Part shown: positions 56,910-64,000 of the stretch, piece after piece
Numbering within the stretch: position 1 is the first letter of the stretch
How the letters are laid out: each line of letters opens with the position of its first letter
Assembly (NCBI RefSeq): GCF_022884085.1
Contig: NZ_JAGGCS010000001.1
Location: 372,001-436,000 of the forward strand
Length of the DNA stretch: 64,000 bases
Direction: 5' to 3'
DNA from: Paenirhizobium cremeum
GTDB lineage: Bacteria > Pseudomonadota > Alphaproteobacteria > Rhizobiales > Rhizobiaceae
Program-made: the position numbers and the translations under genes
The notes under the pieces: model-generated
Seen by the model: only the letters and a program-made list of their open reading frames with translations
Database searches by the model: none
What the model was told of the DNA's origin: nothing

Positions 56910-58055
56910 TCAGAAGCAGTCTTCGTACAGCGCCTTGGTGTTTTCCAGCGTCATCTTGACCGGATTGCCGCCGGCGCTCGGATCCTCGATCGCCATGGCC
57001 GACATCTCGTCGATCCGGCTCTTGTCGAGGCCGAGGGCGCCAAGGGTTTCCGGAACGCCAAGTTCGGCGCGCAGCTTGAGCACCCAGTTGTAGAAGCCGT
57101 CGAAACCGCCTTCGATGCCGAGATAGGCGGCGGCCGCAGCGATCTTGCCTTCGATGGCGGAGCGGTTGAAGCGCAGCACGGCCGGCATGACCACGGCGTT
57201 GGTCATGCCGTGATGGGTGTTGTAGATGGCGCCGATCGGATGCGAGATTGCATGGATCGCGCCGAGACCCTTCTGGAACGAGACGGCGCCCATCGCTGCC
57301 GCCGACATCATGTTGGTGCGTGCCTCGATATCCGTACCGTCATGGAAGGCGCGCGGCAGGAATTCCTTCACGAGACGCATGCCCTCCAGCGCGATGCCCT
57401 GGCTCATCGGATGGTAGAAGGGCGAGGAATAGGCTTCCAGGCAATGGGCGAGCGCATCCATGCCGGTGCCGGCCGTAATCGCCTTCGGCATGCCGACGGT
57501 CAGTTCCGGGTCGCAGATAACGACGCCCGGCAGGAACTTCGGATGGAAGATGATCTTCTTTACATGGGTCTTCGAATTGGTGATGACCGATGCGCGGCCG
57601 ACTTCCGACCCGGTGCCGGCGGTCGTCGGCACGGCGACGATCGGCGCGATGCCCTCGACATTGGCGCGGGTCCACCAGTCGCCGATATCCTCGAAATCCC
57701 AGACCGGCCGCGTCTGGCCGACCATGAAGGCGACGCACTTGGCGAGGTCGAGGCCGGAACCGCCGCCGAAGGCGACGACGCCGTCATGGCCGCCGTCCTT
57801 GAAGGCCTTGATGCCGGCCTCCAGGTTAATCTCGTTCGGGTTCGGGTCGACGTCTGCGAAGATCGCCCGGCCAAGACCGCCCTCGGCCATCACGTCGAGT
57901 GCGGCCTGCGTGATCTGCATCGAGGCCAGCCCCCGGTCGGTAATCAGGAGCGGCTTCTTCATGCCGAGCGACTTGCAGGCGTCGGCCAGTTCCTTGATCC
58001 GGCCGCGGCCCATCTTGATGGCGGTGGGATAGCTCCAGTTTGCGACGATGTTCAT
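56910..58055 (-). CDS. Iron-containing alcohol dehydrogenase
   Basis: This 381-residue group III dehydrogenase has the NAD-binding GGGSGLDLAKCVAF and PTTAGTGSEVGRASVI, and metal ligands in DALAHCLEAYSSPFYHPM and AISHPIGAIYNTHHG. Start 58055 (MNIVANWSYPTAIKMG) overlaps the aldehyde dehydrogenase stop by 4 bases (ATGA); an upstream frame to 58256 lies within that gene. The two enzymes would act in sequence on an alcohol and its aldehyde. Its place in the cluster with a glutamine-synthetase-like ligase suggests the alcohol may be gamma-glutamylated (inference). Confidence 0.93.
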   Translation of the reverse strand: MNIVANWSYPTAIKMGRGRIKELADACKSLGMKKPLLITDRGLASMQITQAALDVMAEGGLGRAIFADVDPNPNEINLEAGIKAFKDGGHDGVVAFGGGSGLDLAKCVAFMVGQTRPVWDFEDIGDWWTRANVEGIAPIVAVPTTAGTGSEVGRASVITNSKTHVKKIIFHPKFLPGVVICDPELTVGMPKAITAGTGMDALAHCLEAYSSPFYHPMSQGIALEGMRLVKEFLPRAFHDGTDIEARTNMMSAAAMGAVSFQKGLGAIHAISHPIGAIYNTHHGMTNAVVMPAVLRFNRSAIEGKIAAAAAYLGIEGGFDGFYNWVLKLRAELGVPETLGALGLDKSRIDEMSAMAIEDPSAGGNPVKMTLENTKALYEDCF

Positions 58056-59437
58056 TTCGTGACTTTCTTGAGGTGGTAGGATTTCGGACGGGTAAGATTG
58101 TGGAAGCCGAGCACAGAGAGCGAGCCGCCGCGGCCGGTTTCCTTGACGCCCGTCCAGCACAGGGCCGGATCGAGATAATCGGCGCGGTTCATGAAGACGG
58201 TGCCGGTTTCGATTTCGCGCCCGAGACACCCCGCCCGTTCGGGGTCCTGCGTCCACAGCGAGGCGGTGAGGCCGTACTTGCTGTCGTTCATCAGCGATAG
58301 CGCTTCCTCGTCGTTCCTGACCTTCATGATGCCGACAGCCGGGCCGAAGGTTTCCTCCCGCATGAACGACATGGAATGGTCCACATCGACCAGAACCTGC
58401 GGCATCAGGTAGGCGTGGCCATCGTCCTGCGGAAAGAGCTTCGGATCGACGAGCGCCTTGGCGCCCTTGGCGACAGCCTCGGCGATCTGTTCACGCACAT
58501 GGGCGGCAAACCGGCGATGCGCCATCGGGCCGAGCGTCGTTTCCGGATCGAGCGGGTTACCGAGCTTGTAGTTCGACACCCAGGCGACCGACTTTTCGAC
58601 GAATGCGTCGTACAGGCTCTCGTGCACGTAGATGCGCTCGATGCCGCAGCAGCACTGACCGGAATTGTAGGTCGCGCCGTCCATCAGCGTGTCGACAGCG
58701 GCGTCAAGGTCGGCGTCCTCCATCACATAGCCCGGATCCTTGCCTCCGAGCTCGAGGCCGAGGCCCGCGAAGGTGGAGGCAGCAGCGCGCTCGATGGAGC
58801 GTCCGCCTTCGACGGAACCGGTGAAGTTGATGAAGTTGAAGCTGCCGGTCGCGATCAGCGCCGAAGTCGTCGCATGGTCGAGGAACAGGTTGACGAAGAC
58901 GTCATCCGGAACGCCGGCCTCGACGAAAGCCCTGACCAGTCGTTCGCCGACGAGGAGCGTCTGCGTGGCGTGCTTGATGACGACAGTGTTGCCGGCCATC
59001 AGCGCCGGGGCGACGGTGTTGATCGCCGTCATGTACGGATAGTTCCACGGCGCGATCACGAAAACCACGCCGTGCGGTTCGCGCTCGATGCGACGCTCGA
59101 AGGTGCTGCTTTCCTCGATCACGAGCGGAGCAAGCGCATCGGCCGCAATGGAGGCGACATAGTTCGATCGTTCGTTGAACCCCTTGTATTCGCCGCCGTA
59201 ACGCACCGGACGCCCCATCATCCAGGCCAGTTCCGGCACGACTTCGTCCGACATCTCGTTCAGCCGGGCAACGCCCTTGAGGACGAGTTGCACCCGCTCT
59301 TCCAGCGGGCGGCGCGCCCAGGCCTTCTGGGCCTTGCGCGCCCGTTCCACGGCAGCCTTTGCCGCCTCCAGCGACATGGCCTCGCGCTCGGCGAACACCG
59401 AGCAATCGACCGGCGAAATGCATTGAATCATTGTCAT
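58052..59437 (-). CDS. Aldehyde dehydrogenase family protein
   Basis: This is a 461-residue NAD(P)-dependent aldehyde dehydrogenase. Family blocks are VFVIAPWNYPYMTAIN, FTGSVEGGRSIERAA, general-base Glu229 in LGLELGGKDPGYV and the catalytic cysteine (probably Cys263) in YNSGQCCCGIERIY. The N-terminus is short compared with typical 480-500-residue members. Start 59437 has AAGGAG 7 bases upstream; the frame to 59494 is an extension. It is coupled to the downstream alcohol dehydrogenase and is 282 bases after the glutamine-synthetase-like gene. Confidence 0.93.
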   Translation of the reverse strand: MTMIQCISPVDCSVFAEREAMSLEAAKAAVERARKAQKAWARRPLEERVQLVLKGVARLNEMSDEVVPELAWMMGRPVRYGGEYKGFNERSNYVASIAADALAPLVIEESSTFERRIEREPHGVVFVIAPWNYPYMTAINTVAPALMAGNTVVIKHATQTLLVGERLVRAFVEAGVPDDVFVNLFLDHATTSALIATGSFNFINFTGSVEGGRSIERAAASTFAGLGLELGGKDPGYVMEDADLDAAVDTLMDGATYNSGQCCCGIERIYVHESLYDAFVEKSVAWVSNYKLGNPLDPETTLGPMAHRRFAAHVREQIAEAVAKGAKALVDPKLFPQDDGHAYLMPQVLVDVDHSMSFMREETFGPAVGIMKVRNDEEALSLMNDSKYGLTASLWTQDPERAGCLGREIETGTVFMNRADYLDPALCWTGVKETGRGGSLSVLGFHNLTRPKSYHLKKVTK

Positions 59438-59719
59438 TCCATTGCTCCTTGAAAGCCCTTGAGGCCAGTAGCCCGACCTTGCCCGCCGCGCCATTGGCCA
59501 AGATGGCGCAGCCGCTCAACGCTGATCGATCCCGACCGCCGGACCGCGGTACGGGATCGAGTGCCCGGGACTGCCCTGCCCCCTGTTCCTCATCGATTCC
59601 ACAGGGACATGTTCGTATTCTATTGCGGTTTGGCCGGCACAGAAATCTTCCGAAAGGAATATGCCTGCTACCTGTCGAAGACATCCGACAAAGACGCTCC
59701 GCCGGAGGAAAAACGAACG

Positions 59720-61090
59720 TCAGGCCCTCTCGAACCCTCTGGCCACCTCCCAGTCGGTTACCTTGCGGTCGTATTCTTCCTGTTCCCATTCAGCAGCGCG
59801 GACATAGTGATCGACCACGGCGTCACCAAAGGCGGCCCGCAGCATAGCCGAGCCGGAAAGCGCTGCGGTCGCGGCCCTCAGCGTCCGCGGGATCTCGCGA
59901 ACGCCCTGCGCGCCGTAGGCATCGCCGGTGAAGGCCGGCTCCAATTCCATCCTCTTTTCGATCCCGTCGATGCCAGCCGCAAGCAGGGCTGCCATGGCGA
60001 GATAGGGATTGAGATCCGAGCCGCCGACGCGGCATTCGACGCGGATCGCCTTGGTGTCCTCGCCGCAGAGCCGGTAGCCGGCCGTGCGGTTGTCCTTGGA
60101 CCAGATCGCCTTGGTCGGCGCGAAAGTGCCGGCCATGAAGCGTTTGTAGGAATTGATGTAGGGCGCGAGGAAATAGGTGATCTCGCTCGCATGGGCGAGA
60201 AGACCGGCCATGTAGTGCTTCATTGTGGACGACATGCCGTGTTCGCCGTTTTCGTCGAAGAACAGCGGGGTCTTGCCGTCGGACGTCCACAGCGATTGAT
60301 GGATGTGGGATGAGGAGCCCGCGGCATTGTAATGCCACTTGGCGAGGAAGGTGATCGCCTTGCCGCGCGACCAGGCGATTTCCTTGCAGGCATTCTTGAT
60401 GATCGCATGACGGTCGGCCATGGTCAGCGCGTCGGCGTAGCGGACGTTGATCTCCTCCTGCCCGGCAGATGCCTCGCCCTTGGAATTCTCGACGGGAATG
60501 CCCGCGCCCTGCAGGCCCTTGCGGATCGCCCGCATCACGTCTTCTTCCTTGGTCGTCTGGAAGATATGGTAATCCTCGTTGTAACCCGAGGCGAGCTGCA
60601 GGTCGCGATAACCGGACATCCGCGCATCGTCATAGGTCTGGTCGAACAGGAAGAATTCGAGTTCGCTCGCCATATAGGCCTTCATGCCCATGGCCTCCAG
60701 GCGGGCGACCTGCTTCTTCAGGATGGCGCGGGGAGAATGGGGCACTTCGTCATGGGTGTGATGGTCAAGCACGTCGCACAGCACGAGCGCCGTACCTTCG
60801 AGCCACGGAACGCGCCGGAGCGTCGAGAGATCGGGCTTCATGGTGTAGTCGCCATAGCCCTTTTCCCAACTCGTGGATTTGTAGCCGGGGACGGTCTCCA
60901 TCTCCATGTCGGTCGCAAGCAGATAGTTGCAGCTGTGGGTTTCCTTATAGGCGCTCTCGATGAAATACTCCGCCTGGAAGCGCTTGCCCATCAGGCGGCC
61001 CTGCATGTCGACCTGGCACGCCAGCACCGTGTCGATGCGACCGTCGGCGACATCTTTTTTCAAATCGTCGAATGTATAATTCATGCTCAT
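59720..61090 (-). CDS. Glutamine synthetase family protein, gamma-glutamyl-amine ligase-like
   Basis: This 456-residue ligase has the GS fold: MKAYMASELEFFLFDQTY (metal-binding glutamates), EASAGQEEINVRYADAL, FLAKWHYNAAGSSSHIHQSL (nucleotide/metal block) and VGGSDLNPYLAMAALLAAGI. It resembles PuuA/IpuC-type gamma-glutamylamide synthetases more than assimilatory GlnA; the adenylylation-site segment of GlnA was not recognised. I infer that it joins glutamate to an amine using ATP. Two Met codons at 61090 and 61084 are possible starts. It is transcribed with the permease upstream, with a hairpin between. Confidence 0.85.
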   Translation of the reverse strand: MSMNYTFDDLKKDVADGRIDTVLACQVDMQGRLMGKRFQAEYFIESAYKETHSCNYLLATDMEMETVPGYKSTSWEKGYGDYTMKPDLSTLRRVPWLEGTALVLCDVLDHHTHDEVPHSPRAILKKQVARLEAMGMKAYMASELEFFLFDQTYDDARMSGYRDLQLASGYNEDYHIFQTTKEEDVMRAIRKGLQGAGIPVENSKGEASAGQEEINVRYADALTMADRHAIIKNACKEIAWSRGKAITFLAKWHYNAAGSSSHIHQSLWTSDGKTPLFFDENGEHGMSSTMKHYMAGLLAHASEITYFLAPYINSYKRFMAGTFAPTKAIWSKDNRTAGYRLCGEDTKAIRVECRVGGSDLNPYLAMAALLAAGIDGIEKRMELEPAFTGDAYGAQGVREIPRTLRAATAALSGSAMLRAAFGDAVVDHYVRAAEWEQEEYDRKVTDWEVARGFERA

Positions 61091-61165
61091 GTTGACCGCC
61101 TACAAGGTGAAGATACGTCTCACATCGGCGATCTCTACGCCGAATCCGATTCTGGTCTCATTCTG

Positions 61166-61196
61166 CGGCCCGGAACAGATTGACTGCTCCGGGCCG
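61166..61196 (-). terminator. Hairpin between the permease and ligase genes
   Basis: CGGCCCGGA (61166-61174) pairs with TCCGGGCCG (61188-61196), and the stem extends inward to 13 bp with one G-U pair around a 5-base loop. No T-run follows, so it could reduce read-through into the ligase gene or protect the upstream mRNA. Confidence 0.55.
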
Positions 61197-61219
61197 TATC
61201 TCAACTGCGGCACGTTGGC

Positions 61220-62773
61220 TCAGGCAACTTCGCCGACGGCCTTTTCCGCAGCGGCAATCTGTGCCTGCCGGCGAGCGACTTCCTCGCCGATCGGCGGGCC
61301 CTTGAAACGCTTGTTTTCGAAAGCCAGCCACACGATCGCCGTCAGCACGAGGAAGCCCACGGTGATCGGCAACGCCCAGTCGTTCGGCGGCTGGATGCCG
61401 ATGTAGAAGATCACCGCCATCGATACGATGACAAGCACGGAGACCAGTCGGTAGCCGCCGATACCCATGCTCCACGGCCCCATCTTCGACCACTTCGGCG
61501 TGCCGATTGCCACGAAACCGAGCGCGATCGGCAAAGCGAAGGAAAGGAAGAGGAAGATGACCGTGCACGACACCACGATCGAATAGGCCGGCGTTCCGGC
61601 AATGGTGATCGCCGAGGTGAACCAGACGAACAGCACCGCGAGAATTGAGCCGGTCCAGATGGCGGCAACCGGTGTGCGGTATTTCGGGCTCACCTTCGAA
61701 AGCGCCGCGGAACCGGGCAGACCCTTGTCACGCGAAAACGCGAAGATCATGCGGGACAGCGAGGTCACCGTCGCGAGGCCGCACAGGAACTGTGACACGA
61801 AGATGAGGAAGTACAGTATCTCCTTCATCGTCGGATTGACCTGCGCATCCATTGCCCAGAAGAACACGTTCCAGCCCTGCTTGGCGGCATCGTCCATGTT
61901 CGGGATCATCAGAACGAACGAGCACAGCATGATATAGCCGAACAAGGCCGACCAGATGACCGAGCTGACCATGCCCTTGGGCACGGAATGAGCGGCCTTG
62001 ACAGTCTCCTCGGACGTATGGGCCGAGGCGTCATAGCCGGTGATGGTGTAGATCGGCAGCAGCAGCCCGAGCAGGAACGCCATGGTGCCGGAAACCGCGG
62101 TCGGCCAGACCAGCGAGGCGCCTTCCGTTCCGGTGTAGTTGGAGAAGGTGAAGAGCCGGCCGATTTCATAGCTCGGCGCGGAAATCAGGCACACGACCGT
62201 CAGGAGGATCGCGGTGGCGAAGATCAGATAGCCCGAAAAGTCGGTGAGCTTCGCGGTCAGACCGATGCCGAAATGGTTGATGAGCGCCTGCAGGCCGGTA
62301 ATCAGCGCCACGAAGACGACGCGGTGCGTCAGCGTGTCCTCCAGGCCGATATAGGAGCCGAAAGCGCCGAAGAAGAAGTAGAAGGTGCCGACATTGATGG
62401 CGCCGAGAACCGTGACGAGGCCGAGCAGGTTGAGCCAGGCAGCCAGCCAGCCGGTGAACCGGTTACCGAGGATCGAGCCCCAGTGATAGAGCCCTCCCGC
62501 CGTGGGATAGGCCGAGCCGATCTGGGCAAGCCCCAGGGCGAACAGACCCGAAATCAGGCACCCCAGCGGCCAGCCGAGGCCGATGGCGGCCCCGCCCGCT
62601 CCCGAGGTCGCCTGTCCGAGCGAGTTGATGCCGCCCGACAGGATGCAGATGATCGAAAAGGAGATCGCAAAGTTCGAGAACGAACTCATGCGACGCTCGA
62701 GTTCCTGGGCGTAGCCCATGGAGTGCAATATGTGTATGTCGTGTTTTTTATCCTGCTCGGTATAATCAGACAT
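61220..62773 (-). CDS. APC superfamily amino acid/amine permease
   Basis: This 517-residue inner-membrane protein has about 12 membrane segments. The N-terminal MGYAQELERRMSSFSNFAIS and GGLYHWGSILGNRFTG, and PIYTITGYDASAHTSEETV in the sixth-segment region, are typical of the GABA/choline-like amino acid-choline transporter group. It probably imports an amine, amino alcohol or amino acid. Start 62773 (MSDYTEQDKKHD) has GGGGGA 6 bases upstream. It is 111 bases after the amidohydrolase gene and 129 before the ligase gene. Confidence 0.9.
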   Translation of the reverse strand: MSDYTEQDKKHDIHILHSMGYAQELERRMSSFSNFAISFSIICILSGGINSLGQATSGAGGAAIGLGWPLGCLISGLFALGLAQIGSAYPTAGGLYHWGSILGNRFTGWLAAWLNLLGLVTVLGAINVGTFYFFFGAFGSYIGLEDTLTHRVVFVALITGLQALINHFGIGLTAKLTDFSGYLIFATAILLTVVCLISAPSYEIGRLFTFSNYTGTEGASLVWPTAVSGTMAFLLGLLLPIYTITGYDASAHTSEETVKAAHSVPKGMVSSVIWSALFGYIMLCSFVLMIPNMDDAAKQGWNVFFWAMDAQVNPTMKEILYFLIFVSQFLCGLATVTSLSRMIFAFSRDKGLPGSAALSKVSPKYRTPVAAIWTGSILAVLFVWFTSAITIAGTPAYSIVVSCTVIFLFLSFALPIALGFVAIGTPKWSKMGPWSMGIGGYRLVSVLVIVSMAVIFYIGIQPPNDWALPITVGFLVLTAIVWLAFENKRFKGPPIGEEVARRQAQIAAAEKAVGEVA

Positions 62774-62884
62774 GACGTCCCCCAATTAACCGATCATCCG
62801 CGGGATTGCGGACAATTCCGTTGGTCTCGCCATCGACCGTTTCGATGGCTGGTTTGCAGATCACCTGCTCCCCGGGGTCATTTC

Positions 62885-63658
62885 TTATTGCTGGCATGTG
62901 CTGATCGCCGCGCGGATCAGTCCAGCCAGATAGTCGGCCATAACCCCTTGGCCGACTGTATCTGCGATCAGGTCGTTTCGAACCTCGATCATCACGTTGA
63001 GGTGCCCGTGCGGAAGCCCGTGCAGCCTCAGAGTATGGGTAACGCCGTCCTCGGGACCGTACGGCGAGTTCCTTTCGACGCGGAAGGGACCGCCTTCCGC
63101 CGCCGCCAGCATGGCATCGGCCAGCCGGCGGTCCGTATCGTGGAGAATGCCGATCTCGACCGCGCGCGGCTTGCCGAGATAGACCGGCGTGAAACTGTGC
63201 ACCGTCACCAGAACCGTCTGCCGCCCCCCTGCCGTCCGGTCGGCAATGATCGCCGCGATCCGGTCGTGAAACGGCACGTAGAGAGCGGCTGTGCGGGCGT
63301 AACGCTCCGCCGGAGACAGATCCCGGTTGCCGGGAATTTCGTAGATCTCGCTCACCTCCGGCATGGCGGCCGGAGCTTCCGGAGGACGATTGCAATCGTA
63401 AACGAGCCGGGAGAAGCGTTGGTGGACGAGCGTTGCATCGAGATGTGCGGAAAGGGCTCGCGCCACCGCCAAAGCGCCGGGGTCCCACGCAATGTGGCTG
63501 GAAAGCGCCTGCTCATCCAGTCCGAGATCGCCGACGCTCGCCGGCAGCCTTTGCGAAGCATGCTCGCAGACGAGAAGTGCGACCCCCGCTCCTTGCGGAT
63601 TGTCGACGCCGACGGCTTCGCCTTCTGCTGCCGTAAGGATATCCGACCTCAAGAGCAT
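62885..63658 (-). CDS. N-formylglutamate amidohydrolase family protein
   Basis: This is a 257-residue zinc amidohydrolase. It has the block VALLVCEHASQRLPASVGDL near residue 25, SHIAWDPGALAVARAL, the arginine-rich FSRLVYDCNRPPEAP, VTVHSFTPVYLGKPR, and the late EVRNDLIADTVGQ. Classical members remove the formyl group from N-formylglutamate in histidine degradation, but no hut genes are near. In this cluster it could hydrolyse a gamma-glutamyl product (inference). It is the first gene of the minus-strand operon and diverges from the RpiR gene. Confidence 0.88.
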   Translation of the reverse strand: MLLRSDILTAAEGEAVGVDNPQGAGVALLVCEHASQRLPASVGDLGLDEQALSSHIAWDPGALAVARALSAHLDATLVHQRFSRLVYDCNRPPEAPAAMPEVSEIYEIPGNRDLSPAERYARTAALYVPFHDRIAAIIADRTAGGRQTVLVTVHSFTPVYLGKPRAVEIGILHDTDRRLADAMLAAAEGGPFRVERNSPYGPEDGVTHTLRLHGLPHGHLNVMIEVRNDLIADTVGQGVMADYLAGLIRAAISTCQQ

Positions 63659-63751
63659 GCGAGTTCCCCCGGACCTTCATGGTCCTCATCGTTGAGAAGA
63701 GAATTCTTCACGATTGCGAGACTGTCAATCCGCCTCTGAAAATTTCTCTTC

Positions 63752-63790
63752 ATCCCCTGCATTGACACGCGGGGTCGTGCAGGGGATAAA
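63752..63790 (+). promoter_or_regulatory. Candidate promoter and operator of the RpiR-type regulator gene
   Basis: ATCCCCTGCA (63752-63761) and TGCAGGGGAT (63778-63787) form a perfect 10-bp inverted repeat with a 16-base spacer. The spacer begins with TTGACA (63762-63767), which is followed after exactly 17 bases by GATAAA (63785-63790) as -10. A dimeric repressor on the repeat would cover the promoter. A separate short palindrome GAAAATTTC lies at 63738-63746. Confidence 0.65.
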
Positions 63791-63839
63791 TTTTGGGCGA
63801 GGCCGGCAGAAGATCGGCCCGAGGGGAAAAGGACGATCA

Positions 63840-64000
63840 TTGCCGAACGCTTCGAAGAGAGTTGCGGACGTCATACAGGCGCGTTTCGAGGATCTGACGC
63901 GCGCAGAACGGCAATTGGCCGAAAGCCTGCTGGACAATTATCCCGTCTCCGGCCTCGGCAGCATCACCACAGTCGCCGACAATGCCGGCGTTTCGACGCC
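63840..64000 (+). CDS. MurR/RpiR family transcriptional regulator (partial, cut by window end)
   Basis: Only the N-terminal 53 residues are in the window. They read PNASKRVADVIQARFEDLTR, then AERQLAESLLDNYP and SITTVADNAGVSTP. This is the HTH_6 domain of RpiR-type regulators, which normally continues into a SIS sugar-phosphate-binding domain. The start is a TTG at 63840 with AAGGA 6 bases upstream; no in-frame ATG is near. It diverges from the amidohydrolase/permease/ligase operon, its probable target. Confidence 0.8.
   Translation, partial: MPNASKRVADVIQARFEDLTRAERQLAESLLDNYPVSGLGSITTVADNAGVST

Noticed and set aside
61988..63739. 583-residue plus-strand open frame opposite the permease and amidohydrolase
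   Set aside because: Antisense to two clear genes; rich in Arg, Gly and Asp with no domain.

Overview
The window looks like a chromosomal segment of an alphaproteobacterium of the Rhizobiaceae (Rhizobium, Agrobacterium, Sinorhizobium or a close relative). This is inferred from the high GC content, the long-linker FtsZ, the dcw gene order, the btaA-btaB betaine-lipid pair, a PPi-dependent phosphofructokinase, and a metF gene coupled to an ArsR-methyltransferase fusion. No plasmid, phage, transposase, CRISPR or tRNA gene was seen.

Region 1 (1-24140) is the division and cell-wall (dcw) cluster on the minus strand. Read in the direction of transcription it runs mraZ, rsmH, ftsL, ftsI, murE, murF, mraY, murD, ftsW, murG, murC, murB, ddl, ftsQ, ftsA, ftsZ, lpxC and bamD (cut by the window edge). 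Most neighbours overlap by 1 to 4 bases or are a few bases apart. The cluster is interrupted between murB and ddl by two opposite-strand genes, an MHS-type MFS transporter and a Tat-exported metallophosphoesterase. Upstream of mraZ are four TGGG repeats spaced exactly 10 bp apart, overlapping a promoter-like sequence.

Region 2 (24300-39320) starts with RNase P RNA (rnpB), an FAD oxidoreductase and a decayed partial copy of such a gene. It then holds an unusual density of peptidoglycan-active enzymes: two SLT transglycosylases, an AmpD-type amidase, a GH25 lysozyme-like lipoprotein and an MltB-type transglycosylase. These are mixed with a TerB-DnaJ protein, pfp, a LysE exporter, a serine beta-lactamase-like hydrolase, btaA-btaB, a drug/metabolite transporter and a 25-residue membrane microprotein.

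Region 3 (39350-56540) carries metF with its ArsR-methyltransferase regulator and a near-perfect palindromic operator, ettA, a GT-C-like membrane protein, an alpha/beta hydrolase, and an overlapping transporter / CaiB-type CoA-transferase / ThDP-enzyme operon. It continues with divergent LysR and SDR genes, ridA with a small phosphatase-like protein, a MarR-DUF4432 pair, an L,D-transpeptidase and an orphan ParA/VirC1-like ATPase.

Region 4 (56910-64000) is a candidate amine or amino-alcohol catabolic cluster: an N-formylglutamate amidohydrolase-like enzyme, an APC permease, a glutamine-synthetase-like ligase, an aldehyde dehydrogenase and an iron-type alcohol dehydrogenase. A divergent RpiR-type regulator has a consensus-like promoter flanked by a 10-bp inverted repeat. 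I infer a gamma-glutamylation route; the substrate is not known from sequence. All calls are from reading the sequence; no database search was run.
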